Below, piece after piece: positions 36,752 to 45,722 of a stretch of 64,000 nucleotides of DNA (its first letter is position 1; each line of letters starts with the position of its first letter). The notes under the pieces are model-generated. The model was given only the letters and a program-made list of their open reading frames with translations. It searched no databases and was not told the DNA's origin. Made by a program: the position numbers and the translations under genes. Where the stretch lies: contig CACCYQ010000001.1 in assembly GCA_902550285.1 (NCBI GenBank), forward strand, positions 1 to 64,000, written 5' to 3'. The stretch is from an uncultured Pelagibacteraceae bacterium (GTDB taxonomy: Bacteria; Pseudomonadota; Alphaproteobacteria; Pelagibacterales; Pelagibacteraceae).

Positions 36752-37990
36752 ATGAAATTTAAAAGAAAGATTAATCCTGATTTAAAACCTAAAACAAATT
36801 TCATTACCAAAAAAAGATTAAGAGAAGATGAAATTAATTTTGATAAACTTAGATCTTACAGACTAGATAGAGTTAAAAAAGAATTAGAAAAAAATAATTT
36901 AGAGGCCTGTATATTATTTGATCCAGTTAACATCAGGTATGCATTAGATACCGTAAACATGAGCGTTTATAATATGCATAATCTTACACGATACTGCTTT
37001 ATCCCGGTGAGCGGACCAGCAATACTTTATGAGTATTTTAATTGTGAAATACTATCCAAGCATTTAAATTTAATTGATGAAATAAGACCAGCAATAACAT
37101 GGGATTATTTTAGCAATGGTGATCAAGCAAGTTCACAATTAAAGAAATGGATTAATGAAGTTAAGGAATTATCAAATTCTTATTTTAAAAGTAAAAAAAT
37201 AGCAATCGATGTTATTAATGGCCCTGCAGTAACTGCATTAAATCAAGAAAACATTAAAGTTGTTGATGCTAAATTAATTTTAGAACAAGCAAGAGTCATT
37301 AAATCTCCTGAGGAATTAAAATGTATGAAGGCAGCAATAGATGTTGCTGAAATTGGTGTAACTAAAATGCGTAATGAATTAAAAGCTGGTATGACCGAAG
37401 ATGAACTTTGGTCAATTTTACACAAAACTAATATCGAACATGGTGGAGAATGGATTGAGTGTAGAATTTTATCTTCTGGTGAAAGAACAAACCCATGGAT
37501 GCAAGAAAGCAGCAATAAAGTAATTCAAAAAGGTGAAATAGTATCTTTTGATACGGATATGGTTGGTCCTTACGGATATTGTGCGGATATATCGAGAGCA
37601 TTTGTAGAAGGACATAAATTTAATGACGATCAAAAAAAATTATATCAAATGGCTGTTGAGCAAATTAATCATAATTATAGATTAATAAAATCTGGAACAT
37701 CTTTTAAAGAATTTACTGAAAAATCTTGGAAACTTCCTGAAGAATATTATGGCAATAGATATTCGTGCATGCTCCATGGAATTGGCCTTTGTGATGAATG
37801 GCCACAAATAAAATATCCAACTGATGGTGGACAAAGAGAAGGTCATTTTGAAAAAAATATGACCATCACACTTGAGAGTTATATCGGCAAAGTTGGAGGT
37901 AAAGAAGGGATTAAGCTTGAACAACAGTACTTAGTAAGCGAGAATAACCTTGAACTTATGTCCCATCATCCTTTAGAAGATATCAAATGA
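36752..37990 (+). CDS. dddP: DddP-like DMSP lyase (M24 peptidase fold)
   Basis: DddP cleaves dimethylsulfoniopropionate to dimethyl sulfide and acrylate. This 412-residue protein matches Roseobacter DddP, as I remember it, in long distinctive blocks: LFDPVNIRYALDTVNM, GGEWIECRILSSGERTNPW, SFDTDMVGPYGYCADISRAF and LHGIGLCDEWP. All metal ligands are present: Asp267, Asp269, Asp279, His342, Glu375 and Glu390. General M24 aminopeptidases lack the GGEWIE and GLCDEWP blocks. A related non-lyase of the same branch is possible, so the activity is a prediction. It lies 1 base after the Rieske gene. Confidence 0.72.
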   Translation: MKFKRKINPDLKPKTNFITKKRLREDEINFDKLRSYRLDRVKKELEKNNLEACILFDPVNIRYALDTVNMSVYNMHNLTRYCFIPVSGPAILYEYFNCEILSKHLNLIDEIRPAITWDYFSNGDQASSQLKKWINEVKELSNSYFKSKKIAIDVINGPAVTALNQENIKVVDAKLILEQARVIKSPEELKCMKAAIDVAEIGVTKMRNELKAGMTEDELWSILHKTNIEHGGEWIECRILSSGERTNPWMQESSNKVIQKGEIVSFDTDMVGPYGYCADISRAFVEGHKFNDDQKKLYQMAVEQINHNYRLIKSGTSFKEFTEKSWKLPEEYYGNRYSCMLHGIGLCDEWPQIKYPTDGGQREGHFEKNMTITLESYIGKVGGKEGIKLEQQYLVSENNLELMSHHPLEDIK

Positions 37991-38403
37991 AAATAATTTT
38001 AGTTATGGGATTACCTGGTGCAGGCAAAACGACTTTAGCAAATGAGTTAGCTAAATTAATAAAAGCAAAAAGATTAAACGCAGATGAGGTTAGAAAAGCT
38101 GCTAATGATTGGGACTTTTCTGAAGAAGGCAGAACAAGACAATCTAAAAGAATGTCAGATGCAGCAATAAAAATGAAAAGTGAAGGCAATAATGTAATAG
38201 CCGATTTTATATGTCCAACACCTGAAGCAAGAAAATTATTTCCAGCAGACTATGTTGTTTGGGTAGATACTATCCAAAAAGGTAGATTTGAAGATACCAA
38301 TCAAATGTTCGTAAAACCTGAAAAATATGACTTTCATGTTACTTCCCAAGACGCTCAAAATTGGGCACAAAAAATATTTGAAGAAATAAAAAAAATTTTA
38401 TAA
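37987..38403 (+). CDS. Small P-loop kinase (adenylylsulfate kinase-like)
   Basis: The 138-residue protein begins with the P-loop GLPGAGKTT at 8-16 and has LNADEVRKAANDWDFSEEGR, as in CysC-type kinases, but is shorter than CysC (about 200). The lid region DFICPTPEARKLF replaces the APS-binding SPYR..R block, so APS may not be the substrate. Its ATG overlaps the DddP-like gene by four bases (ATGA). Confidence 0.72.
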   Translation: MKIILVMGLPGAGKTTLANELAKLIKAKRLNADEVRKAANDWDFSEEGRTRQSKRMSDAAIKMKSEGNNVIADFICPTPEARKLFPADYVVWVDTIQKGRFEDTNQMFVKPEKYDFHVTSQDAQNWAQKIFEEIKKIL

Positions 38404-38415
38404 CTAATATTTTTT

Positions 38416-40191
38416 ATGAGTATTTTAGTAAAAATTATTTTAGTTTTATTTTTTTCAATAATTTTTTCCAATAAATTATATGCTGCAAATGTTGCTGCAG
38501 ATACAACTTATTCAAGCAGTGTATCAGGAACTCAATATAATATTACTGCTGATGATGTAGATATCATTGTGACTAACGATATTACTCTTGATCGTAACCA
38601 AAAACTTTTTAATAATACTGATGCTGAAAGATCAGGTGCTACAATTACAATTCACTCTGGATCAACTATAACAACAACAAACTCTAATACGATATTCACT
38701 GGCGGTGGAGAATTCACGATAACAAACTCAGGTACAATTTCAACAAGTAACTCTAAATCAATCAATATAAGTAACTCTGATGGAGCATCAATTACAAATA
38801 ATAGTGGAGGTGTAATTTCATCTGCTGGAAATACTATTCTTGGAGATGCAGGTGATGGTGCAGATAATACAACAATTGATAATAGTGGAGAAATCTTTTC
38901 AACTAAAGCTACATCAGAATCTAGTGCAATTATTGTTGATGAAGATGATACTGGTACAACAATTACAAATAATGCTGGTGGATCAATTTATAGTAAGGGA
39001 AATAAGTCAACTATTGTTTTAGGAGCAAGCTCAACTCTTACAAACAGTGGTTCAATAAAAAATAATAAATCTGTTGATACAAATGTAATCCAATTAAAAG
39101 GAAATAATAATACTGTAACTTTAAAAGACGGTGGAGTTGTTGTTGGTATGATTAAATCTGCTACTGGTGCAACAGGAAATAAATTAAGAATAAACCATGG
39201 TGTTGGAATGAGTTATTATTATGATACATCTGGCACTTTCACTTTAGAAGATTTAGATGGCAACCAAGTTGTAAAAGGATCGGCAGGATCTGTTGGTCAA
39301 GGTAGTAGTGAAACTCTTGACGAATTATTAGGTACTAAATCAATAAATATTAGACAATCACTTACCAAATTTAAAAATGAAGAAGAAGATTTGGACGAGG
39401 GTAAAGGCTGGGGTGAAATAAATTTTTCTACTTTTAAAAGAAAACAAAACGATCAAGACCTATCATTAGGTTTTAATTATACTGGTTTAACTATAAATTT
39501 AATAAATCCGTACAAAGGAAAAGATTTTATTTTATCTTTGGGAACTGGAAATCAACAATTTACAAAAAAACATAATATCCATCGATATTCTTTACACTCT
39601 GGTTTTTATTTTAGAGATCAACCATTTTTAAATAAATTTTTAGATGAAAGCTTTATCTTAGGTGGAGTTAATTTACATAATAGCGTAAGAGAAATTTTAA
39701 CTAACACAACTACGTCAGGCAAACTTAATACGACAAGTATGTTTGAATCTTATGATTTGCTAGCGGGAACAAAAATAAATAATAATTTTTTAATACCTAA
39801 CTTTGGAACAACATTTGGTTTATCAATTACCCCTGGATATAGTGAAAATAAATTTTATCATTGGAATACAAAGACAGCCAGTAATATATCTGTTTTCCTT
39901 GATGATGATTATAAGTTTAATTTAGCAGAAAATTATCAACTTAATCTTGGATGGATTTTAGATCTTAGACATATGATTTTAGGTAAAGATCAAGATTATG
40001 AAATTAATGGAACTAGTGCTAGTTATTCTCAAGATGAAAACTTAATTAAAGAATTAACTTTAGCAACAAATTTAGGTTTTGAAAAAAAAATAGCAAACGA
40101 ACATTTTTTTAAATTTTATTTAGACAGCACAATCAGTACCCAGGAATTAATGAGCTTTTCAGGAAATTTTACTTATAAATTTGCCTTTTAA
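38416..40191 (+). CDS. Autotransporter-like outer-membrane protein with beta-helix passenger
   Basis: The 591-residue protein has a signal peptide (1-23, cut after LYA). Residues 24-270 are rich in Ser, Thr, Asn and Gly with recurring short units such as ITNSGTIS and ITNNAGGSIYS, typical of a beta helix. The C-terminal 270 residues alternate polar and hydrophobic and end in a Phe, as a 12-strand barrel does. It should display an adhesin-like passenger on the cell surface. No protease or lipase site is seen. Confidence 0.78.
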   Translation: MSILVKIILVLFFSIIFSNKLYAANVAADTTYSSSVSGTQYNITADDVDIIVTNDITLDRNQKLFNNTDAERSGATITIHSGSTITTTNSNTIFTGGGEFTITNSGTISTSNSKSINISNSDGASITNNSGGVISSAGNTILGDAGDGADNTTIDNSGEIFSTKATSESSAIIVDEDDTGTTITNNAGGSIYSKGNKSTIVLGASSTLTNSGSIKNNKSVDTNVIQLKGNNNTVTLKDGGVVVGMIKSATGATGNKLRINHGVGMSYYYDTSGTFTLEDLDGNQVVKGSAGSVGQGSSETLDELLGTKSINIRQSLTKFKNEEEDLDEGKGWGEINFSTFKRKQNDQDLSLGFNYTGLTINLINPYKGKDFILSLGTGNQQFTKKHNIHRYSLHSGFYFRDQPFLNKFLDESFILGGVNLHNSVREILTNTTTSGKLNTTSMFESYDLLAGTKINNNFLIPNFGTTFGLSITPGYSENKFYHWNTKTASNISVFLDDDYKFNLAENYQLNLGWILDLRHMILGKDQDYEINGTSASYSQDENLIKELTLATNLGFEKKIANEHFFKFYLDSTISTQELMSFSGNFTYKFAF

Positions 40192-40254
40192 ATTTATCAA
40201 TAATTTTGAATACTTTTAATTGAATTAAAACTAAATTCCTTTAAAAAGCAAAAA

Positions 40255-42513
40255 ATGTTTTTAATAAGAAAAATACTCATCTTATTTTTTTTTCTACTTT
40301 CAATTCCTAATTCATTTGGAGCTCCAGTAACTCTTGTCCATACAACGCAGTTTAATGATGGTCCTAGTCCAGGTGGTATCGAATTTAACAAAGATGGAAC
40401 AAAAATGTTTATAGTTCATTATACAAAAGATACAGGTGATGATTATGAGGCAATTTATGAATATGATTTATCTACACCTTTTGATTCTTCTGAAAGTTCA
40501 AGAACTTACACCGGAGACAGCGAAAGATGTGTTTTAGGAGATGGCACCAATGGTATAGATACCAATAACAATGCTGTTCTTTATGATTTGGAATTCAGTA
40601 GTGATGGAATGAAATTATTTACTAGCAGTAGAATAAATGGCGATGGTACGAATGAGGACATACTTTACAGATTTGATTTAACTTCTCCTTATGATGTTTC
40701 AACTTGTTCTTATGTAATGGAAACTACAGATCTTGAAACTGACGCTAATATCAATGGAAGTAAAGCTGGAACTTTTGATTTAGAGGCAACTCCTGATAAA
40801 AGTAATGATCACAGACTACAAGCTTTAGAAATTAATGATGACGGTACTAAATTATTTTTAGCTTGGATGGATTTGGTCTCTACCAATACTAGATTATTAG
40901 AGTATAATTTAACAACTCCATATGACATAACAACACTCCAACTTGTAACGAATGCCGGAATTTTAATAGGTTCGGGTACCACAACTGATGTAATTAATCC
41001 TGCTGGAATGAGATTTAGTGCAAATGGAAAAAGAATTTTTGTTGTTAGTCACCAAAATGGTAGCCAAGGTGTTAGTCAGATTTCTCTTACAAATGCTTAT
41101 GATACGTCTTCATTTGTTTTAGATGGTAAATATAGTTTAAAAGGTTCAAACAACCAACCAAGAGGTATTGGATTTAGCGCAAATGGTTTAAAAATGTACG
41201 TAGGAAGTGATACAAGCGGAGGTTATGGCACAACTAGAATTTACGAATATGATTTAGTTTGTCCTTTCAATATTATTCAAGGAAAATGTCCTCCTATATC
41301 AGAAAATAGTAACGAGACAGGTGTTGCTGAAGCACAAATAGAACTTGCAAGAAAAACAATTGAATATTCTACAAAGACAGCTTTAAATCGACTGAAATGG
41401 ATTAGAAGAAACAAAGATAAACAAAATTTAACAAACCAAAATATAAAATTTAATTTTTCAAATCAAATGCTTGCCTCTCTTACTGAAGCATTGAAAGTTT
41501 CTACTTTAAAAAATAAAGAAAATAAAAATCAAGATGTATTTTATTGGAGCGAAGGTAGTATTTCAATGGGAAGAGTAGGAGATACTAATATTTCATTATC
41601 AAAAGAAATTAAGACTAACTCAATTACGATTGGGGCAGATAAATTTATTGATGATAACGCAATACAAGGAGTTGCATTTAGATATGGCAAAGATGAAGCG
41701 GATGTTGGTTCAGAAGGTAGTAATGTAGATATGGATGCTTATAATGTCATGCTTTATTACTCTGTTCCTAAAACAGAAACTAAATATTTAGACACTATAA
41801 TTGGAGTAGGAAGACTTAGAACAGATATTACAACAGCATACGATGGTAAAAAATCAGCAGGTGATAGGTTTGGAACACAATTATATGGAACAGTAAAAAT
41901 TAAAGATGAGATAAAAAAAGATAATCTTACATTGATTCCATCTGGTCAAATTGATCTTGGCTATACTTTATTAAACTCCTATATAGAATCTGGGCCTAGC
42001 GCAAAAAATTTTGATAAACAAGGCATACAATCAAAGAACGTAAAATTAGCTATTGCCGCCGTTGATAAATTATTAACTGAAAAATATACTTTGAAAAGAC
42101 ATGGAAAGCTTGAATACAAAGCTGACTTGCACCGGTCATCAAGTTTAAAATATTCTTATGTTTCAGACGGAACTAAAATTGACACGAAATTACAAACTGG
42201 TGCATTACATAATATTAATGGAGAGATTGGTTTTGATTTAATTTTTTCAGATAATTATAGTGTTTTCGTTATCTATGAGAGAAGTCATGCATTTGGTTCA
42301 GGATATACTGATCAAATACATATCGCTTTAGGCTACCTTCCCTACAAAGATACAGAATATGCATTTTTATTAACTGGTTCAGAAAACCTCATGTCTCAAT
42401 TTAAAATTAACAAAAATATTAATGGTTATGACATTAGCTTTAATTTAAATGACGATTTATCTAATTTAGGAAACAACCGAGAAGCAAGTATAAATTTAAA
42501 TAAAGTCTTTTAA
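40255..42513 (+). CDS. Autotransporter-like protein with beta-propeller passenger
   Basis: The 752-residue protein has a signal peptide (1-22, cut after SFG). Residues 25-345 contain about five propeller-type repeats with the recurring phrase F(S/N)xDGxKxF followed by Y-x-Y-D-L-(S/T)-x-P-(F/Y)-D. A Lys-rich helical linker leads to a C-terminal barrel (about 460-752) ending in Phe. Propeller passengers are less common than beta helices in autotransporters. It follows another autotransporter by 63 bases. Confidence 0.75.
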   Translation: MFLIRKILILFFFLLSIPNSFGAPVTLVHTTQFNDGPSPGGIEFNKDGTKMFIVHYTKDTGDDYEAIYEYDLSTPFDSSESSRTYTGDSERCVLGDGTNGIDTNNNAVLYDLEFSSDGMKLFTSSRINGDGTNEDILYRFDLTSPYDVSTCSYVMETTDLETDANINGSKAGTFDLEATPDKSNDHRLQALEINDDGTKLFLAWMDLVSTNTRLLEYNLTTPYDITTLQLVTNAGILIGSGTTTDVINPAGMRFSANGKRIFVVSHQNGSQGVSQISLTNAYDTSSFVLDGKYSLKGSNNQPRGIGFSANGLKMYVGSDTSGGYGTTRIYEYDLVCPFNIIQGKCPPISENSNETGVAEAQIELARKTIEYSTKTALNRLKWIRRNKDKQNLTNQNIKFNFSNQMLASLTEALKVSTLKNKENKNQDVFYWSEGSISMGRVGDTNISLSKEIKTNSITIGADKFIDDNAIQGVAFRYGKDEADVGSEGSNVDMDAYNVMLYYSVPKTETKYLDTIIGVGRLRTDITTAYDGKKSAGDRFGTQLYGTVKIKDEIKKDNLTLIPSGQIDLGYTLLNSYIESGPSAKNFDKQGIQSKNVKLAIAAVDKLLTEKYTLKRHGKLEYKADLHRSSSLKYSYVSDGTKIDTKLQTGALHNINGEIGFDLIFSDNYSVFVIYERSHAFGSGYTDQIHIALGYLPYKDTEYAFLLTGSENLMSQFKINKNINGYDISFNLNDDLSNLGNNREASINLNKVF

Positions 42514-42554
42514 TTTTTATTATTAAGATTAAACTAAAATTTAAAGGAGTATCT

Positions 42555-42929
42555 ATGAGCTATCAATGGGACAACAAAAAACCAACTGCACAAATGCTAG
42601 GCAGATGGCAACCATTTCACGATGGTCATTATGCTTTATTTGAAGAAATTATAAAAAAAACTGGCCAAGTTTGTATTCAAATAAGAGATGTACAAGGTGT
42701 AGATGATAACCCTTTTGATTTTGAAACAGTAAAGAAAAAAATAGAAGAAAAGTTAAATCCTAAATACGAAGGTAGATTTAAAATTATGTTAGTGCCCAAT
42801 ATAACAAACATTTGTTATGGCAGAGGGGTTGGTTATAAAATAGAAGAAATAGTTATGCCTGAAGAAATACAAAAAATTTCTGCAACTAAAATTAGAGCTA
42901 AAATGCGAGAGGATGGAGATTTAAAGTGA
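42555..42929 (+). CDS. Cytidylyltransferase-fold nucleotidyltransferase
   Basis: The 124-residue protein has the HxGH-type motif in LGRWQPFHDGH at residues 15-25 and the ISxTxIR motif (ISATKIRAKM) near residues 108-117. It would join a nucleotide to a small phosphorylated substrate. A strong AAAGGAG ribosome site sets the start. The kinase at 37987 is a plausible partner, now separated by the two autotransporter genes. It overlaps the next gene by four bases. Confidence 0.78.
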   Translation: MSYQWDNKKPTAQMLGRWQPFHDGHYALFEEIIKKTGQVCIQIRDVQGVDDNPFDFETVKKKIEEKLNPKYEGRFKIMLVPNITNICYGRGVGYKIEEIVMPEEIQKISATKIRAKMREDGDLK

Positions 42930-43777
42930 ACGAAAGACTTAAGTCGATAGTAGATTTAGAAAAATATCCAATCTATGACTTAAATTCTCCAATAATTAAA
43001 AATTTAATCAAAAGATGCAAAGAAGAACTAGACCAATTTAGTTGTTCCACTATACCTAATTTCATTTTACCAAAATCATTAGAGATAATGAATTCAGAAT
43101 TAGAAAAACAGTTAGATGAGGTTTATATGTCTAAAGAAAGTATAAACGCTTATTTGTATGCTGAAGATGATCCAAAATTACCTAAGGATCATCCAAAAAG
43201 AACTTTTATGAATAGATACAACGGATATTTAAATTCTGATTGTTTTCCTAAAAATTCTGAAATGAAATATCTTTATGAAACAGATGAACTTTTAAAATTT
43301 GTATCTGCATGCTTAGGAGTTTCTCCAATATATAGATGGGCTGATCCTTTAGCTTGTCATGCTTATAATGTTATGGAGCCTGAAGGAATACTTCCTTGGC
43401 ATTTTGATAGTTGTGAATTTACATTAAGCTTAATGATTCAAAAACCAGAGAAAGGTGGAATATTTGAATACTGCCCAAATATAAGAGAACCTGGTAATGA
43501 AAATTTTGACGAAGTTAAAAAAGTTTTAAATGGTGATAGAGCACGAGTTAAACAATTAAAATTAGAACCAGGTGATCTGCAAATATTTAAAGGAAGATTT
43601 ACTTTACATAGAGTTACAAAAATAGAAGGGCAAAAATCAAGATACATGTGTATACCAGCTTATGTTTTAGATCCCTGGAGAGTAAACACTCCAGAACATT
43701 CAAAAGCAATTTATGGTAAAGTGTTACCAATTCATTTAGAGAGAAATGTTGCTAGATCAGATGGCCTAGCAGATTGA
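42926..43777 (+). CDS. 2-oxoglutarate/Fe(II) oxygenase-like protein
   Basis: The 283-residue protein starts at a GTG overlapping the previous stop. Candidate iron ligands are His159, Asp161 (LPWHFDSCEF) and His228 (FTLHRV), with Arg239 to hold 2-oxoglutarate; PGDLQIF before His228 fits the fold. The general shape recalls the HalD/BesD group of free amino acid halogenases and hydroxylases. Because Asp161 is present, hydroxylation is expected, not halogenation. Substrate unknown. Confidence 0.68.
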   Translation: MNERLKSIVDLEKYPIYDLNSPIIKNLIKRCKEELDQFSCSTIPNFILPKSLEIMNSELEKQLDEVYMSKESINAYLYAEDDPKLPKDHPKRTFMNRYNGYLNSDCFPKNSEMKYLYETDELLKFVSACLGVSPIYRWADPLACHAYNVMEPEGILPWHFDSCEFTLSLMIQKPEKGGIFEYCPNIREPGNENFDEVKKVLNGDRARVKQLKLEPGDLQIFKGRFTLHRVTKIEGQKSRYMCIPAYVLDPWRVNTPEHSKAIYGKVLPIHLERNVARSDGLAD

Positions 43778-43791
43778 TATGAGAATTAATT

Positions 43792-43989
43792 ATGATAAAA
43801 AAATCTAAAGAGCATTTAGATTTAGTAAACGAGACTTATATTAAACATTTTAAAGTTGCATTTAGTGTTAGTAGCTTAATGATTATAGGAGGCTTCCAAG
43901 CAATAATTCACGCAATATGTCCCGCAATATTTCAGACTTCTGCAAGTGACAAGATAAAAAAATTACACGAAAAAATTTCTAAAAGATGA
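43792..43989 (+). CDS. DUF6356-family small membrane protein
   Basis: The 65-residue protein has the pattern HLDLVNETYIKHFKVA followed by one hydrophobic helix with HAICPAIFQTSASDKIKKLH. These features fit the DUF6356 family as I remember it. Its function is unknown. It overlaps the next gene by four bases. Confidence 0.7.
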   Translation: MIKKSKEHLDLVNETYIKHFKVAFSVSSLMIIGGFQAIIHAICPAIFQTSASDKIKKLHEKISKR

Positions 43990-44933
43990 AAAGCAATATT
44001 AAAAATGTTGCTGTTGTTGGCACAGGGGTAATTGGAACTGGATGGATAATTAGATTTTTAGCTCATAATAAAAAAGTTGTAGCTTTTGACAAAGATCTTA
44101 AATTGAAAAAGAGAATAATTGCAGAGATAAAACGTACTTGGCCTTATGTAAAAAAATTATTCAATAAAAAAAAATTAAATCTAAAAAATTTTATTTATGT
44201 TACTTCTGTTGAAGAAGCTTTAAAGGAAGCAGATTTTATTCAAGAATGTGCATCTGAAAACTACAAAATCAAAACAAAACTGATGAACGTAATTGGTAAT
44301 TATGCAAAACCAAATGCTATAATTTCATCAAGTTCATCTGGGTTACTTCCAACAAGAATATATTCAAAATGTAAAAATCCAGCTCGTACCATGATAGCAC
44401 ATCCATTTAATCCAGTTTATATGTGCCCTGGCGTTGAAATTGTTCCAGGTAAAAAAACAAAAAGAAAGTTTTTGAATGAAGCTAATAAATTTTACAAATC
44501 TATCTCGATGAATCCAATCATGGTAAAAAAAGAATTACCAGGTTATCTATCAGATAGACTCCAAGAAGCCTTATGGAGAGAAGCATTACATATAGTAAAC
44601 GAAGGATATGCTACTACAAAAGATTTAGATAGAGCAATTGAAGATGGTCCTGGCCTAAGATGGTCATTAATGGGAACTTTCCTAACATTTCATTTAGCAG
44701 GTGGTAAGGCTGGTATGAAACATATGTTAGAACAATTTGGGCCTGCGTTAAAATTACCTTGGACAAAACTGAAAGCTCCAAAACTTTCAAAAAAACTTTC
44801 TTCAAGAGTTATTATTGGCACTAGAAACCAAGCAAAAGGCAAATCAGTAGAACAATTATCAAAAATTAGAGATGAATATTTAGTTAAACTTCAGAAGTTA
44901 AGAAAAAAATATGAAGACAAGATAAGAAAATGA
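43986..44933 (+). CDS. lcdH: L-carnitine dehydrogenase-like protein (3-hydroxyacyl-CoA dehydrogenase fold)
   Basis: The enzyme would oxidise L-carnitine to 3-dehydrocarnitine with NAD, the first step to glycine betaine. The 315-residue protein has VVGTGVIGTGW at 10-20, SSSSSGLLPT near 114-123, the catalytic HPFNPVYMCPGVEIVPG at 139-155 and GPGLRWSLMGTFLTFHLAGG at 221-240; the last block is typical of carnitine dehydrogenase. The next enzyme, a dehydrocarnitine cleavage enzyme, is not in the window. Other hydroxyacid dehydrogenases remain possible. Confidence 0.75.
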   Translation: MKSNIKNVAVVGTGVIGTGWIIRFLAHNKKVVAFDKDLKLKKRIIAEIKRTWPYVKKLFNKKKLNLKNFIYVTSVEEALKEADFIQECASENYKIKTKLMNVIGNYAKPNAIISSSSSGLLPTRIYSKCKNPARTMIAHPFNPVYMCPGVEIVPGKKTKRKFLNEANKFYKSISMNPIMVKKELPGYLSDRLQEALWREALHIVNEGYATTKDLDRAIEDGPGLRWSLMGTFLTFHLAGGKAGMKHMLEQFGPALKLPWTKLKAPKLSKKLSSRVIIGTRNQAKGKSVEQLSKIRDEYLVKLQKLRKKYEDKIRK

Positions 44934-44948
44934 TAGTAATAAAATATC

Positions 44949-45722
44949 ATGAATGTCTTGGTCAAAAATTTGGGTAACGGCATAAAAAACATAACAATAA
45001 ACGATCCAAAAACATATAATTCGCTATCTTTTGCAACTTTAAGATCTCTTTTAAATACTTTTAAAAGACTTGATAAAGACAACAATACAAAAGTAATAAT
45101 TTTGAATGGAGCCGGCAAAGGCTTTAGTGCAGGTCATAACCTGAAAGAAGTAAAATCTTTAAAAGTAAGATCAAAATATCTCAAACTGTTTAATCTTTGC
45201 TCAAAATTAATGATCCAAATAGTTGAAGGAAGAAAACCAGTTATAGCAAAAGTGCATGGAGCAGCTTATGCCGCTGGATGCCAACTAGCAACAAGTTGCG
45301 ACTTGGCTTACAGCACTACTAATGCAACATTTGCAACTCCTGGAGTTAATATTGGATTATTCTGTAGTACACCAATGGTTGCCGTTAGTAGAAAAATTAG
45401 CAGAAAGAGAATGATGAAAATGCTTTTAACTGGTGAACCCATTAATGCAAAATATGCAAAAGAAATAGGATTGATTAATGATTGTTTCTCAAAATCGAAA
45501 CTAAATAAGGAAGTTTTAAAAGTAGCCAAAACAATTGCATCCAAATCAAATTTAACAATTAAGATTGGAAAACAAGCTTTTTACAAACAATTAGAAATGC
45601 CGTTAAGAAAAGCTTACGCATATACAAGTAGAGCGATGACTTTAAACATGATGTCAGTTGATGCTCATGAGGGTATATCGGCGTTTTTAAACAAAAGAAA
45701 ACCTAAATGGAAAAATAAATGA
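44949..45722 (+). CDS. Enoyl-CoA hydratase/isomerase-family protein (ECHDC3-like)
   Basis: The 257-residue crotonase-fold protein has the oxyanion block GAGKGFSAGHNLKEV near 55-67 and GAAYAAGCQLATSCDLA near 101-117. ATPGVNIGLFCSTPMVAVSR is typical of the ECHDC3 branch, whose true reaction is unsettled. The usual paired catalytic Glu residues are not obvious. It overlaps the CoA-binding gene by four bases. Confidence 0.78.
   Translation: MNVLVKNLGNGIKNITINDPKTYNSLSFATLRSLLNTFKRLDKDNNTKVIILNGAGKGFSAGHNLKEVKSLKVRSKYLKLFNLCSKLMIQIVEGRKPVIAKVHGAAYAAGCQLATSCDLAYSTTNATFATPGVNIGLFCSTPMVAVSRKISRKRMMKMLLTGEPINAKYAKEIGLINDCFSKSKLNKEVLKVAKTIASKSNLTIKIGKQAFYKQLEMPLRKAYAYTSRAMTLNMMSVDAHEGISAFLNKRKPKWKNK

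Noticed and set aside
38660-39100. Tandem DNA repeat or CRISPR-like array
   Set aside because: The repetition is in Ser/Thr/Asn-rich protein units of the autotransporter passenger. The DNA copies are irregular and without spacers.
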